Origin: Flavobacterium sinopsychrotolerans
Lineage (GTDB): Bacteria; Bacteroidota; Bacteroidia; Flavobacteriales; Flavobacteriaceae
DNA length: 64,000 bases
Assembly: GCF_900110375.1 (NCBI RefSeq)
Contig: NZ_FODN01000003.1
Location: 1 to 64,000, forward strand
Reading direction: 5' to 3'
How positions within the stretch are numbered: the first letter of the stretch is position 1; the number at the start of each line of letters is the position of its first letter. A program made the position numbers and the translations under genes. Of this stretch, positions 11,301-19,138 are shown piece by piece. The notes beneath the pieces are model-generated. The model did not search any database. It was not told the origin of the DNA and saw nothing but the letters and a program-made list of their open reading frames with translations.

Positions 11301-11892
11301 CAATAAGAATCATAACAATAACCAGCAATAAAACAGCAAAAACAATATTAAACTTGCTGGCATCGTCTTGACTATCTTGAATTCTTTGAGCAAGTAAAGT
11401 GCGTTCTAATTCCTGCGACTCATCAATTATTTTTCTTATTTCATCTTGTATCTCTTTTCCTTCGCCTGAAGTAATAAATGCTCTGGCTTTTTCAAAATCA
11501 TCTTTGCGAAGGGTAATGCATGTGTTTAAATTGTCAAACCGCAGTTTAAGTTCTTTTGCAAGTTCCTCAATATTGTTTTGCTGATTGGGATTGTCTTTTG
11601 TTAATTCTTTTACTTTTTCAAGTTTCTCAATTATTTTAGTATTGGCAGTTGTAAAAGGTTTCAAAAAATCATCATCGCCCGTAATAACATAACCACGAAC
11701 GCCTGTTTCTGCATCAACGGAAGACATCAGTATTTGTTCGAATTCATATAGTACCTGATTGGAATCGTTTACCAGGGTATTTGAAGCTACAAATTTCTCA
11801 CTGTTTTTAAAAGAGAAAATTGCAACTCCTAAAAGTACTACGGCACAAGCAATAAATCCTATTACTATTTTTCTTCCTAGGGTCATTTTCAT
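8305..11892 (-). CDS. CHASE3-GAF hybrid histidine kinase with three receivers
   Basis: This is a membrane-anchored sensor of 1195 residues. A first membrane helix (about 9-28) and a second (about 185-206) bracket a periplasmic CHASE3-type four-helix domain. A GAF domain (about 235-375) follows. A long coiled coil includes four 21-residue repeats of the EEKEKRAAELAIANKEL type (DNA around 10515-10755). HisKA (ANMSHELRTPLNSLLILS, His near 545) and HATPase are followed by three receivers with acceptor Asp near 857 (ILDMGLPG), 977 (ILDIGLPD) and 1126 (LMDIMMPE). It sits 25 bp downstream of the stand-alone cheB and is probably in the same transcript. Kinases of this build are common in Bacteroidota near cheB/cheR. 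Confidence 0.93.
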   Translation of the reverse strand: MKMTLGRKIVIGFIACAVVLLGVAIFSFKNSEKFVASNTLVNDSNQVLYEFEQILMSSVDAETGVRGYVITGDDDFLKPFTTANTKIIEKLEKVKELTKDNPNQQNNIEELAKELKLRFDNLNTCITLRKDDFEKARAFITSGEGKEIQDEIRKIIDESQELERTLLAQRIQDSQDDASKFNIVFAVLLLVIVMILIVVYTIVATNLKALKNSESETASKNWLLTGNSELNEKLIGDQSIAQLANNTISFLCTYLNANIGAVYLFNEKDNTLMLSGKFAFSSAQETKENFKLNEGLIGQAAWEQKQISLTDISEDQIRITSSVLDAKPKNLLITPFLLDGKTIGVIEIGKLTDFNQTEKEFINVSMSSIAISVNTVQQAEEKEKRAAELAIANKELAFQNEEKEKRAAELGIANKELAYQNDEKEKRAAELAIANKELAFQNEEKEKRAVELSFANKELSNQAEELQIQQEELRQLNEELEQQAQNLKQQQEELQMTNEELEEQTQSLEEKNKEVQASKNDIEQKTKQLEISSKYKSEFLANMSHELRTPLNSLLILSKDLSENRKKNLDDVQVESAEIIYKSGHDLLVLINEVLDLSKIEAGKMAINIEKIALKNFTDNLLRDFKHQAEQKGLTILCKLAAGLPEFIHTDSQRLNQILKNLLSNAIKFTEKGSVTISIDPNTETTLNISVRDTGIGISEDKQTAIFEAFQQAEGGTSRKYGGTGLGLSISRELAKLLEGEIKVKSHLDKGSTFSLIIPLEIHPVQEPETEIQVKPISYTPRSQNDINYLNHPTIEDDRDTINTDDKIVLIIEDDRNFAAILLKQANKKGFKCLSASSGEDGLLLAAKYKPQAIILDMGLPGIKGKQVLHELKVNPSVRHIPVHIISANDRSLEPIREGAVEYLMKPISKDGLEEAFIRIENFVNRKIKNLLIIEDSENSRKAMKVLIGNGDVKCYEAGTGKEALELFEHNHIDCIILDIGLPDMTGFELIHKLGDVKAHNLPPIIVYTGKELTKEENNLLHKYAESIIIKGIKSEERLLDETALFLHRTISNLPKSKQMMINNLHDKEAIFHSKKILLVDDDMRNVFALSKILQERGMEVIKSEDGKNALNMLEVHTDIDLVLMDIMMPEMDGYEAMKRIRSQIKFRNLPIIALTAKAMKDDKQKCIDAGANDYITKPIDVERLLSLMRVWLSK

Positions 11893-11917
11893 TTTGTTAT
11901 TTGTAAAGTGATGCTGA

Positions 11918-12496
11918 TTATCTTTTTTGTTGATCTATTTTTATTAATAACTCGACTATATCCTCCAATGATAAAATATAATCAGGTTCAATAGCAGCAA
12001 TTGCTGACTTTGGCATGTATTCAGAGTCGGCTGTTTTTGGGTCTTGAATAATCGCCAGACCTCCACAATCCTTTATTCGTTTAATTCCTTTTGTGCCGTC
12101 ACTATTAGATCCGGTAAGTACAATCCCAATTAATTTATTTTTATAGGTTTCGGCTGCTGATTCAAACAATACATCGATTGAAGGTCTTGCAAAATTTACA
12201 CGCTCGTCTATAGTAAGGGAAAAAGTTTTATCCTTTTCAATTAGCAAATGATAATTAGGAGGAGCAATATAGATGCTGCCTTTTTCAATTGCATCTTTTT
12301 CATCCGCTTCTTTTAGATTAAGATGACTTTTTTCATTTAAAAGATTGATCCAATGGCTATCGGAATGAGCACTTAAATGCTGCACTATGATAATTGGTAT
12401 ATTGAAATGTGTCGGTAAGGATGAGGATATAATTTTCAACGCATTCATGCCTCCGGAAGAAACTCCTATTACAATTGCTTCATATTGCATTTTCAA
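11918..12496 (-). CDS. cheB: Stand-alone CheB-type protein-glutamate methylesterase domain
   Basis: This 192-residue protein consists of the CheB catalytic domain alone, without the usual N-terminal receiver. The triad motifs are present: Ser in IGVSSGGMNAL, His in VQHLSAHSDSHW and Asp in LTGSNSDGTKG. The known reaction is hydrolysis of glutamate methyl esters on chemoreceptors. No receptor gene is visible here, so the substrate may be a neighbouring sensor kinase. It overlaps the upstream cheR by 4 bp (ATGA at 12493-12496), which implies translational coupling, and is followed 25 bp later by the CHASE3 kinase. Confidence 0.92.
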   Translation of the reverse strand: MKMQYEAIVIGVSSGGMNALKIISSSLPTHFNIPIIIVQHLSAHSDSHWINLLNEKSHLNLKEADEKDAIEKGSIYIAPPNYHLLIEKDKTFSLTIDERVNFARPSIDVLFESAAETYKNKLIGIVLTGSNSDGTKGIKRIKDCGGLAIIQDPKTADSEYMPKSAIAAIEPDYILSLEDIVELLIKIDQQKR

Positions 12497-13350
12497 TATT
12501 TCTTTTTAAATATTCGTTGTTTTGCATCTAACTCAGTATATTGTTCATACAAATCTGAAAAACGTAAGCTTTCTTTAGACCCCAAACATAGAACACCACC
12601 ATTAATGAGACTATTATAAAAAAGAGTCTGGACTTTATTTTGTAAATTTTTATCAAAATAAATCAGCACATTCCGACATAATATCAAGTTTACTTCAGCA
12701 AAAACACTATCAGTCACCAGATTATGATTAGCCCAAACAATATTTTTTTTCAAGGATTGATTCATAATAACGTTATCATAATTGGAAGTATAATAACTCG
12801 AAAAAGATTCTTTTCCACCCGCCATTTGATAATTGGAAGTGTATTCTTTAATCATTTTGTTCGAAAAAATTCCATCTTTTGCCCGGTTCAAAGCCATCTG
12901 GTTAAAATCTGTAGCATAAATGGTTGTTCTGTCATACAAGCCTTCTTCCTGCAAAAGAATAGCCATAGAATAGGCTTCTTCTCCTGTAGCACAGCCTGCA
13001 TGCCATATTTTGATAAAGGGATAGGTCTTCAAAATAGGGATGACATTTTCTCGTAATGACCTATAAAAAAAAGGGTCCCGAAACATTTCAGTTACTGTTA
13101 TTGATAAATCTTGTAAGAGTTCAGAAGCAAATGTTTCATCATTTAAAACCTTGGATTGCATTTGAGAAACATCTTCGAATCCCGATACTGCCATCCTGTT
13201 CATAATCCTGCGCCTGATATGGGCTTGGGAATACTCTCTGAAATCATACCCGTATTTCCTGAAGATAGCCTCCAATAACAATGAAATTTCCAAATCTGAG
13301 GTGTCTTTATACCGCATTTTTTTAAACAATTTTGATTTTAATTTTACCAA
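12493..13350 (-). CDS. cheR: CheR-type protein-glutamate O-methyltransferase
   Basis: This 285-residue protein has the CheR all-alpha N-terminal domain (about 20-75, YSQAHIRRRIMNRMAV) and a SAM-binding methyltransferase domain (about 90-280). Motifs HAGCATGEEAYSMAILL and LILCRNVLIYFD are typical of the family. CheR transfers methyl groups from SAM to receptor glutamates. With cheB directly downstream (4-bp overlap) it forms a methylation/demethylation pair lacking any visible MCP, CheA or CheW. Start and length are normal. Confidence 0.93.
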   Translation of the reverse strand: MVKLKSKLFKKMRYKDTSDLEISLLLEAIFRKYGYDFREYSQAHIRRRIMNRMAVSGFEDVSQMQSKVLNDETFASELLQDLSITVTEMFRDPFFYRSLRENVIPILKTYPFIKIWHAGCATGEEAYSMAILLQEEGLYDRTTIYATDFNQMALNRAKDGIFSNKMIKEYTSNYQMAGGKESFSSYYTSNYDNVIMNQSLKKNIVWANHNLVTDSVFAEVNLILCRNVLIYFDKNLQNKVQTLFYNSLINGGVLCLGSKESLRFSDLYEQYTELDAKQRIFKKKY

Positions 13351-13412
13351 ATCAGGGTTGATTAATTTAAATGTATAGATTAAATTTAAACAAAACTATA
13401 CTGTTAAATGGA

Positions 13413-13850
13413 TTACATACGATCCATGTACCAATTTAGCTCTTTTTCCATTTTTTGGTATTTAAAAATAGCCGTAATTATTTTTTGTAAGCGAACAAAA
13501 GCAGTTTCACTTTTCACCACGTAATCAAATGCCTTGTGATGCATGCAGTTTATAGCTACTTCAATTTTATCTTGAGACGATAGCATTACAACTGGAATTT
13601 CTGGATTGAAAGCTTTTACTTTATCTAATGTTTCAAGACCGTTCATCGCATTTGCTACAATACCATCAAGTTGATAATCTAATATTATTACATCGGGATT
13701 ATTGGATAAATTGGCAATGCAGAGTTCTCCTGTTGAATAGGTTTCAACCGTAAAATCAGCATTTTCCATAAATTCAATTTCTAAAGATTTCAAAAACAAT
13801 GCATCATCGTCTACCAGAAATATTTTTACTTTATTATTGTTGTCATTCAT
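13413..13850 (-). CDS. Single-domain response regulator receiver
   Basis: This 145-residue protein is a receiver domain only. It has the acidic pair in FLVDDDALF, the acceptor Asp in VIILDYQLDG (about residue 58), the Ser in VVMLSSQ and the Lys in YVVKSE. It has no output domain, so it may shuttle phosphate or act by protein contact. Its ATG overlaps the last base of the upstream hybrid kinase stop codon (13850), and that kinase ends in an HPt domain, making it a natural phosphate donor. cheR follows 62 bp downstream. Confidence 0.92.
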   Translation of the reverse strand: MNDNNNKVKIFLVDDDALFLKSLEIEFMENADFTVETYSTGELCIANLSNNPDVIILDYQLDGIVANAMNGLETLDKVKAFNPEIPVVMLSSQDKIEVAINCMHHKAFDYVVKSETAFVRLQKIITAIFKYQKMEKELNWYMDRM

Positions 13851-16543
13851 TATATGGTATTTTTTATTGTGTTAAATTCTTCTTGTAATTCAATGCATGC
13901 TTGTAAACAAATCTTTTCCAATTCTAGCACCAGATCAGCTATTTCATCTGTTTTTTCTTGTGCTATTGCGGAATCCTGAATTTTTTTCGCCATGTTTTCA
14001 AAATCAGGACTCATACCCATTATTGCAAAAGATGGAATTATTTTGTGTGCTGCCGCACCTAATAACGTCCAATTTTTTTCGGCTAAACTTTGTTTGATAG
14101 TAGTAATCAAAGGAGGTGTTTGTGCTAAATATAATGATATCATTTCCATCATTAATTTAGGATTCGATTTTGTTCTTTGGTTTAAATAAACTAAGTCCGT
14201 GTGCTTTATTTTTTTCTTTGCAATCTCTTTCTCTTCTCTATTTTCATTAAGCTTAGTATTAACTTTGGTAAGTTTTGGCTTTTTTAAGATACTTACAATT
14301 TTACTGTATAATACTCTTTCATCTATAGGTTTTGCCAGGTAATCGTTCATCCCTACAGCTTTGCATTTAGCCAAATCAACAGTCGTCACATCAGCAGTTA
14401 AAGCGATGATTGGTATATTTGAATTCATTGTATTACGAATGTATTCTGTAGCTTCAAATCCATTCATTTCTGGCATTTGTAAGTCCATTAGAATGATATC
14501 GTAATCCTTATTTTTTAATTTTTCAATAGCTATTTTACCATTTTCAGCAATATCACGATCAAATCCAAAATCATCTAATAGCGTTTTCATAAGCAATTGA
14601 TTGAGAGCAATATCTTCAACTACCAATACTTTTATATTTTTTATTTCTGAATCTAATTCCATTATCTCATTTTCTAATTCTGCATCAGTATTGGTTTTTT
14701 GAAAACCTAACGTAAAACTAAAGGTAGAACCTTCATTAAGATTACTTTTCACACGAATGGTTCCACCTTGAGGCTCTATTAATTGTTTTACAATGGCGAG
14801 TCCTAATCCTGTTCCACCATACAATCTTGAAGTTCCGCTGGATGCTTGTTGAAAGTTTTCAAATATTTTCCCTATTTTTTCTTCTGGAATACCAATTCCT
14901 GTGTCCGTTATTGAAAATTGAATAATTACGTTGTCAGTATCTTCGTGCAATAAGTCTACACTTACTGTAATTTTTCCTTTTGTTGTAAATTTTACAGCAT
15001 TACTGACTAAATTTAAAATAATTTGATGTAAACGAACGGGGTCACCTATGAGAATTTTTGGAATTTTATTGTCATATTCCTGAATCAATCGTAAGTTTTT
15101 TTCTTGGATTTTTGTTTCAAATAAATGGAGCATAGCAGCTATAGAAGATTTCATTTTGAAAGGTGTTTTTTCAAATGTCATTTTGCCTGCATCTACTTTT
15201 GCTAAATCAAGAATGTCATTAATAAGTACAATTAATGCATCACCACTCATTTTAATAGCATCTAAATATTCTTTTTGTTTTGTTGTCAAGTCTGTTTTCA
15301 AAACCACTTTGGTAAATCCAATGATTGCATTCATCGGTGTACGTATTTCATGGCTCATATTGGATAAAAATTGCTGTTTTGCTTTTACCGCATTTTCAGC
15401 TATAAAAGTCGCATTTTCAGCATTTATTTTTGCTCCTTCTGCAATTTCAGTGGCTAGTTCAGCAAAAACCCGTGCCTCAATTAACTCATTAGCGATTTTT
15501 TTCTGATCTGTAATATCTCTTGCAACAACAACAACACCAATCACATTTCCTTTTTCATTTTTATAAACAGAACCGTTGAACAATACATCAGTCAGTTTCC
15601 CGTTTTTATGGCGAAGTGTAAGCGGTGAATCGGCTACAGAACCTTTTTCAAATACTTCCTGATATACTTCACGAGCTTTTTGTTGTTCTGTAAAATAATC
15701 GAAGAAATAAGTATCTTTAAGTTCTTCACGAGACATACCTGTAATAGTTACTGTTGCCTCATTCATATCGGTAATTTTTCCTTGGGTATTTATAGTAACC
15801 AAAGGATCTCGACTTGCCTCGATTAAACTTAGAGTATATTGTGAATCTAATTTTGCGGTGTTATTAAGCTCCTTAAGTTCTTTATTTACAATTTCCCGTT
15901 TTTCTTTTTCTTCTTTTTGAAAAAGAAGTTCTTTATTTGCAATTACTAATTCAGCTGCCCGTTTTTCTTTTTCTTTATTTTGAAAAAGAAGCTCTTTGTT
16001 GGCAATGATTAATTCGTCTGCGCGTTTTTCTTTTTCTTTGTTTTGAAAAAGAAGTTCTTTATTGGCAATAACTAACTCTGCTGCACGATTTTCTTTTTCT
16101 TTATTTTGAAAAACAAGCTCTTTATTGGCGATGATTAATTCGTCTGCTCGCTTTCCTTTCTCATCGTTTTGATATGCCAATTCTTTGTTAGCAATGACTA
16201 ATTCGGCTGCGCGTTTTTCTTTTTCATCGTTTTGATACGCCAGTTCTTTGTTAGCAATTTTTAAATCTAATGCCCATTTTTGCCCAGCAATTTCTCTTGA
16301 CACTATGACTACACCCAAAACATTTCCGTGATCATCTTTATAAACGGAACCGTTAAACAAGACATCTGTTAGTTTTCCTTTTCTATGGAGAAGTGTAAGG
16401 GGAGAATCAGTTATTGAACCTTTTGTAAAGGCCTCCTGATATAGTTCTTTGGCTTTTTCGGGCTCAGTAAAATAATCAAAGAAATCAGTACCAATTAATC
16501 TTTCTCGATTGACACCCGTAATATTCACGGTTGCCTCATTCAT
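13850..16543 (-). CDS. PAS hybrid histidine kinase with HPt; 5' end uncertain
   Basis: The first ATG gives 897 residues. They comprise a PAS domain missing its first strands, a coiled coil of about six or seven 21-residue repeats (KEKRAAELVIANKEL type, DNA 15890-16262), a second complete PAS, HisKA (SNMSHEIRTPMNAIIGF), HATPase, a receiver (ILMDLQMPEMNG) and a C-terminal HPt (GAAAHKIIP). The frame stays open 46 codons upstream of this ATG and encodes the missing PAS start (SLIEASLDPLITIN). No ATG, GTG or TTG occurs there, and the frame ends at the stop codon of the upstream araC-type gene. Either a non-standard start such as ATT is used, or the 5' part was deleted. The HPt may feed the receiver gene directly downstream. 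Confidence 0.88.
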   Translation of the reverse strand: MNEATVNITGVNRERLIGTDFFDYFTEPEKAKELYQEAFTKGSITDSPLTLLHRKGKLTDVLFNGSVYKDDHGNVLGVVIVSREIAGQKWALDLKIANKELAYQNDEKEKRAAELVIANKELAYQNDEKGKRADELIIANKELVFQNKEKENRAAELVIANKELLFQNKEKEKRADELIIANKELLFQNKEKEKRAAELVIANKELLFQKEEKEKREIVNKELKELNNTAKLDSQYTLSLIEASRDPLVTINTQGKITDMNEATVTITGMSREELKDTYFFDYFTEQQKAREVYQEVFEKGSVADSPLTLRHKNGKLTDVLFNGSVYKNEKGNVIGVVVVARDITDQKKIANELIEARVFAELATEIAEGAKINAENATFIAENAVKAKQQFLSNMSHEIRTPMNAIIGFTKVVLKTDLTTKQKEYLDAIKMSGDALIVLINDILDLAKVDAGKMTFEKTPFKMKSSIAAMLHLFETKIQEKNLRLIQEYDNKIPKILIGDPVRLHQIILNLVSNAVKFTTKGKITVSVDLLHEDTDNVIIQFSITDTGIGIPEEKIGKIFENFQQASSGTSRLYGGTGLGLAIVKQLIEPQGGTIRVKSNLNEGSTFSFTLGFQKTNTDAELENEIMELDSEIKNIKVLVVEDIALNQLLMKTLLDDFGFDRDIAENGKIAIEKLKNKDYDIILMDLQMPEMNGFEATEYIRNTMNSNIPIIALTADVTTVDLAKCKAVGMNDYLAKPIDERVLYSKIVSILKKPKLTKVNTKLNENREEKEIAKKKIKHTDLVYLNQRTKSNPKLMMEMISLYLAQTPPLITTIKQSLAEKNWTLLGAAAHKIIPSFAIMGMSPDFENMAKKIQDSAIAQEKTDEIADLVLELEKICLQACIELQEEFNTIKNTI
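15890..16262 (-). repeat. 63-bp coding tandem repeats (coiled coil)
   Basis: About six or seven in-frame units of 63 bp encode 21 residues each, of the type EKEKRAAELVIANKELLFQN. A unit of 21 residues is three heptads, so gain or loss of units keeps the coiled-coil register. Units differ by point changes. A four-unit array of the same kind lies at about 10515-10755 in the CHASE3 kinase. Confidence 0.8.
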
Positions 16544-16681
16544 GTCCGTAATCTTCCCAGCGGTATTTATTGTAATTAAAGGGTCAAGACTAGCTTCAAT
16601 TAGACTTCTGGCGTATTTTGATACTTGATTATTTATAATTTCTATTTTTTTATTAAAAACGTATGGGTCAATTAAATGCTC

Positions 16682-17263
16682 TTATTTTTCCTCAATTAAA
16701 TTTCCAACTTCTTCAATAGGATTGCGTCTTTTATCCTTTAATTGTTTAAAATGAGAAGGGGAGAGTCCGGTAACTTTTTTAAACTGACTTGATAAATGGG
16801 CTACACTACTGTAATTCATTTTCCAAGCGATTTCAGTTATATTCAATTCTCCATAAATAATCAATTCTTTTATGCGTTCTGTTTTATGGCTAATTATAAA
16901 TTGTTCAATGGTTGTACCTTGAACTTCTGAAAACAAGTTTGATAAATAGGTGTAGTCGTGATTTAATTTTTGACTTAAATAATCAGAAAAATTAATTTTA
17001 ATATTTTCAGTTGAATGGTGAACCATATCAATGATTACATTTTTTATTTTTTCGATTAACATGGATTTTTTATCATCCATTAATTCAAGTCCTGAATCTA
17101 AGAGAGCAGCTTTTAATTTTTGTCGTTGCTCCATAGAAATGTTTTCCATGATTTCAACTTCTCCCAAATCAACAACCATAAAGTGTAGTTTGAGCTTTTT
17201 TAATTCTTCTTTTACCGCCATTTTACAGCGATTACTTACCATGTATTTTATGTATAGTTTCAA
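16682..17263 (-). CDS. AraC-family transcriptional regulator
   Basis: This 193-residue protein has an N-terminal region of unknown role (1-90) and a C-terminal AraC-type double helix-turn-helix (about 95-180). Typical residues are FSDYLSQKLNHDYTYLSNLF in the first half and ITEIAWKMNYSSVAHLSSQF with TGLSPSHF in the second. The family start MKLYIKYMVS is encoded from a TTG codon (17261-17263). This short type is widespread in Bacteroidota beside hybrid kinases. Its stop (16682-16684) is in frame with the following kinase reading frame, see there. Targets are unknown. Confidence 0.85.
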   Translation of the reverse strand: MKLYIKYMVSNRCKMAVKEELKKLKLHFMVVDLGEVEIMENISMEQRQKLKAALLDSGLELMDDKKSMLIEKIKNVIIDMVHHSTENIKINFSDYLSQKLNHDYTYLSNLFSEVQGTTIEQFIISHKTERIKELIIYGELNITEIAWKMNYSSVAHLSSQFKKVTGLSPSHFKQLKDKRRNPIEEVGNLIEEK

Positions 17264-17583
17264 ATATATTTCTTTTACAGTTAGGACAAAAATACTTATT
17301 CGGTTTAAAGATACATTATATAATTTTACAAATTAATTATATAATTTAAAAAACAGTCCACAATACTTTGCTTTTTTAAATAAAAATGGTTATTTAAAAA
17401 AATTGAATTTGATTAAGTACGCCTGCTTTTTTGGTGAATAGTGATTTGTAAATATTTGTTTTTTAATATATTACGCTTATGTTTGTTGCTTTGATTCTAT
17501 ATTATTTTTTAATTTTTTAGGCGCTAATTTTTATGTGAAATACCAATATTGTGGTTTAGGAATCTCCTTTTCTTCAGGATATA

Positions 17584-17618
17584 TTTTGTGTTAATATGTA
17601 AATACCTACTTATCTTTG
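17584..17618 (+). promoter_or_regulatory. Orphan Bacteroidota-type promoter candidate
   Basis: TTTTG (17584-17588) and TATCTTTG (17611-17618) are separated by 22 bp and match the -33 TTG / -7 TAnnTTTG pattern of Bacteroidota. There is no plus-strand gene downstream, so it might drive a small RNA through the palindrome at 17735-17776, or it may be a chance match. Confidence 0.35.
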
Positions 17619-17734
17619 ACAGGAAATTCCCTCGAACATATCTGGTGCAGTTTATTATAATTCTAAATATGATTTTAAGATATGGGAAATTAAAGTTCTA
17701 TTATCGATAATCCGGAAGGAAATTATATTAAAAA

Positions 17735-17776
17735 AATCGTATTGTAAATAAATTTATATTTATTTACAATACGATT
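17735..17776 (-). terminator. Perfect 18-bp inverted repeat, probable terminator
   Basis: The arms 17735-17752 and 17759-17776 are exact reverse complements with a 6-nt loop. On the minus strand the hairpin is followed by a T-rich run, so it fits an intrinsic terminator for the M23/lipoprotein genes ending at 17889. The stem is unusually long and almost entirely A/T. Confidence 0.7.
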
Positions 17777-17888
17777 AACAGTAACTTTAAACCTCAATTA
17801 AAATTAAAAATGTTTTTTTATTACAAACAATTTTTAAGATTTTAATTCAATGCAAAAACTTATTTTAGATATTTTAAAATAATAAAAA

Positions 17889-18359
17889 TTAATTGAATGA
17901 GTCAACCCAATCCAATGATTTAATCGATGAAACTTTATTTTCTTCATTAAGTAAAACACGAAGTTCCTTATTGGCTACTTTCTTTGTATATAATGCTTTG
18001 TAACGAAAAACAGTTGTACCATCTGTATTGTTTTTATAAACTTCAATTAACTGAAGATCAATAAAGGTACCGTAATATTGGCGAAATCTAGTACAGGTCT
18101 TTGTCAATCTTTCCTCGGTTGTATTTTTAATTACAGATTGTGTGGCCTCACTTTCGTTAAAAGGTTTAAACTTGGAAGTGTTGCAAGTCATCAAAACTCT
18201 CTTTCCTAATTCGTAAGCTTTATTCTTTTGACTATTATCTATTTCAGATAATGCTAGTTTCACTATTTTTGCTTTTTCTGGTTCTGGAACAGTTGTGCCT
18301 TTTTTTGATTTACATCCAATGAGTAAAAGGATTGTCATGACAATAATTAATTTTTTCAT
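17889..18359 (-). CDS. Lipoprotein of unknown function
   Basis: This 156-residue protein has a clear lipoprotein signal (MKKLIIVMTILLLIGCKSKK, lipobox LIGC with Cys16). It is therefore predicted to be lipid-anchored outside the inner membrane. The mature part (about 140 residues) is charged, with two further Cys in MTCNTSKF and TKTCTRF that could form a disulfide. No family was recognised. It starts only 3 bp after the M23 peptidase stop, so the two are probably co-transcribed, and a cell-envelope role is an inference from that pairing. Confidence 0.8.
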   Translation of the reverse strand: MKKLIIVMTILLLIGCKSKKGTTVPEPEKAKIVKLALSEIDNSQKNKAYELGKRVLMTCNTSKFKPFNESEATQSVIKNTTEERLTKTCTRFRQYYGTFIDLQLIEVYKNNTDGTTVFRYKALYTKKVANKELRVLLNEENKVSSIKSLDWVDSFN

Positions 18360-18362
18360 AAT

Positions 18363-19040
18363 CTATTTTATTTTTAATAATAAGTTAGGATCCGGACAGT
18401 TTTTTAAATAATAATCTAAATCACTTTTGCTACAAACCCCAGGATAATCCCCAAACGTATTTGAAATTTCTTCTATTATTTGAAAATGCAAGTGTGGGGC
18501 ATAATCTCCGTTAACTAATGCATCTCCTAAGGTCCCAATTTGCGTTCCTTTTTCAACAATATCTCCAATTTTTATATTGCTGATACTTTCTAACGAAAGA
18601 TGCCCGTATAAAGTATAAAAACGTTGTTTTTCTATTTTGTGTTCTATAATAATGGTAGGGCCATAATCACCCACGCCGGTGTTGTAATTAAAACTGTGAA
18701 TAAATCCATCAAGTGCTGCCAAAACAGGAGTCCCTGCTTTAATCCATAAATCTAAACCAATATGAATATTGCGTTCTTCTGTTTTAGGATCATTAAAAAC
18801 AGTACTTCTTTTGTATAAATTTCTAATTTCATTATAACCTCCAAAAGCTACTTTTGCATTATTTTCGGTTAAATAGTTTTCAATGTATTTTTCAAAATGA
18901 GATGAATCAGCAATTTCTTCTTTGGCAAGGACATCGTTTGTAATTGATAAATCCAAAGGAATGTATTGACTGTAGTCAATGGATTCGTCTATTACTTTGA
19001 CATTTTGTATGTTCCTTAAAATTGTTTCTAAAACCTTCAT
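18363..19040 (-). CDS. M23-family metallopeptidase
   Basis: This 225-residue protein has a C-terminal peptidase M23 (LytM/lysostaphin-type) domain at about 90-205. The zinc ligands are visible as His and Asp in HIGLDLW and His in HLHFQI, and a further His lies in YGHLS. Enzymes of this fold cut peptide cross-links of peptidoglycan or act as activators. No signal peptide is obvious at the N-terminus (MKVLETILRNIQNV), which is odd for a wall enzyme and fits a cytoplasmic or unconventional subgroup seen in flavobacteria. The lipoprotein gene follows 3 bp downstream. Confidence 0.88.
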   Translation of the reverse strand: MKVLETILRNIQNVKVIDESIDYSQYIPLDLSITNDVLAKEEIADSSHFEKYIENYLTENNAKVAFGGYNEIRNLYKRSTVFNDPKTEERNIHIGLDLWIKAGTPVLAALDGFIHSFNYNTGVGDYGPTIIIEHKIEKQRFYTLYGHLSLESISNIKIGDIVEKGTQIGTLGDALVNGDYAPHLHFQIIEEISNTFGDYPGVCSKSDLDYYLKNCPDPNLLLKIK

Positions 19041-19081
19041 ATTCGATTATTTTTATAAAGTTTAAATTTAAAATAAAAAAA

Positions 19082-19106
19082 GCCAACATAAATAACTTAT
19101 GCTGGC
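19082..19106 (-). terminator. Intrinsic terminator after the small lipoprotein gene
   Basis: Arms 19082-19091 and 19097-19106 form a 10-bp stem with a 5-nt loop. The one non-Watson-Crick pair is a G-U wobble on the minus-strand RNA. A T7 run follows on the minus strand, just after the stop at 19139. Confidence 0.8.
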
Positions 19107-19138
19107 ATTATAACTTTTAATTAAGAAAATAGTTTCTG

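Larger units (their letters stand above)
17264..17888. other. 625-bp gene-free region
   Basis: No coding frame is convincing here. The region holds a perfect 18-bp inverted repeat (17735-17776) and a plus-strand promoter-like pair (17584-17618), listed separately. The rest is AT-rich spacer between the signalling cluster and a lipoprotein gene. Confidence 0.6.

Noticed and set aside
15890-16262. CRISPR array
   Set aside because: The repeats are contiguous, in frame and coding for a coiled coil, with no spacers and no cas genes nearby. No CRISPR array was found elsewhere.
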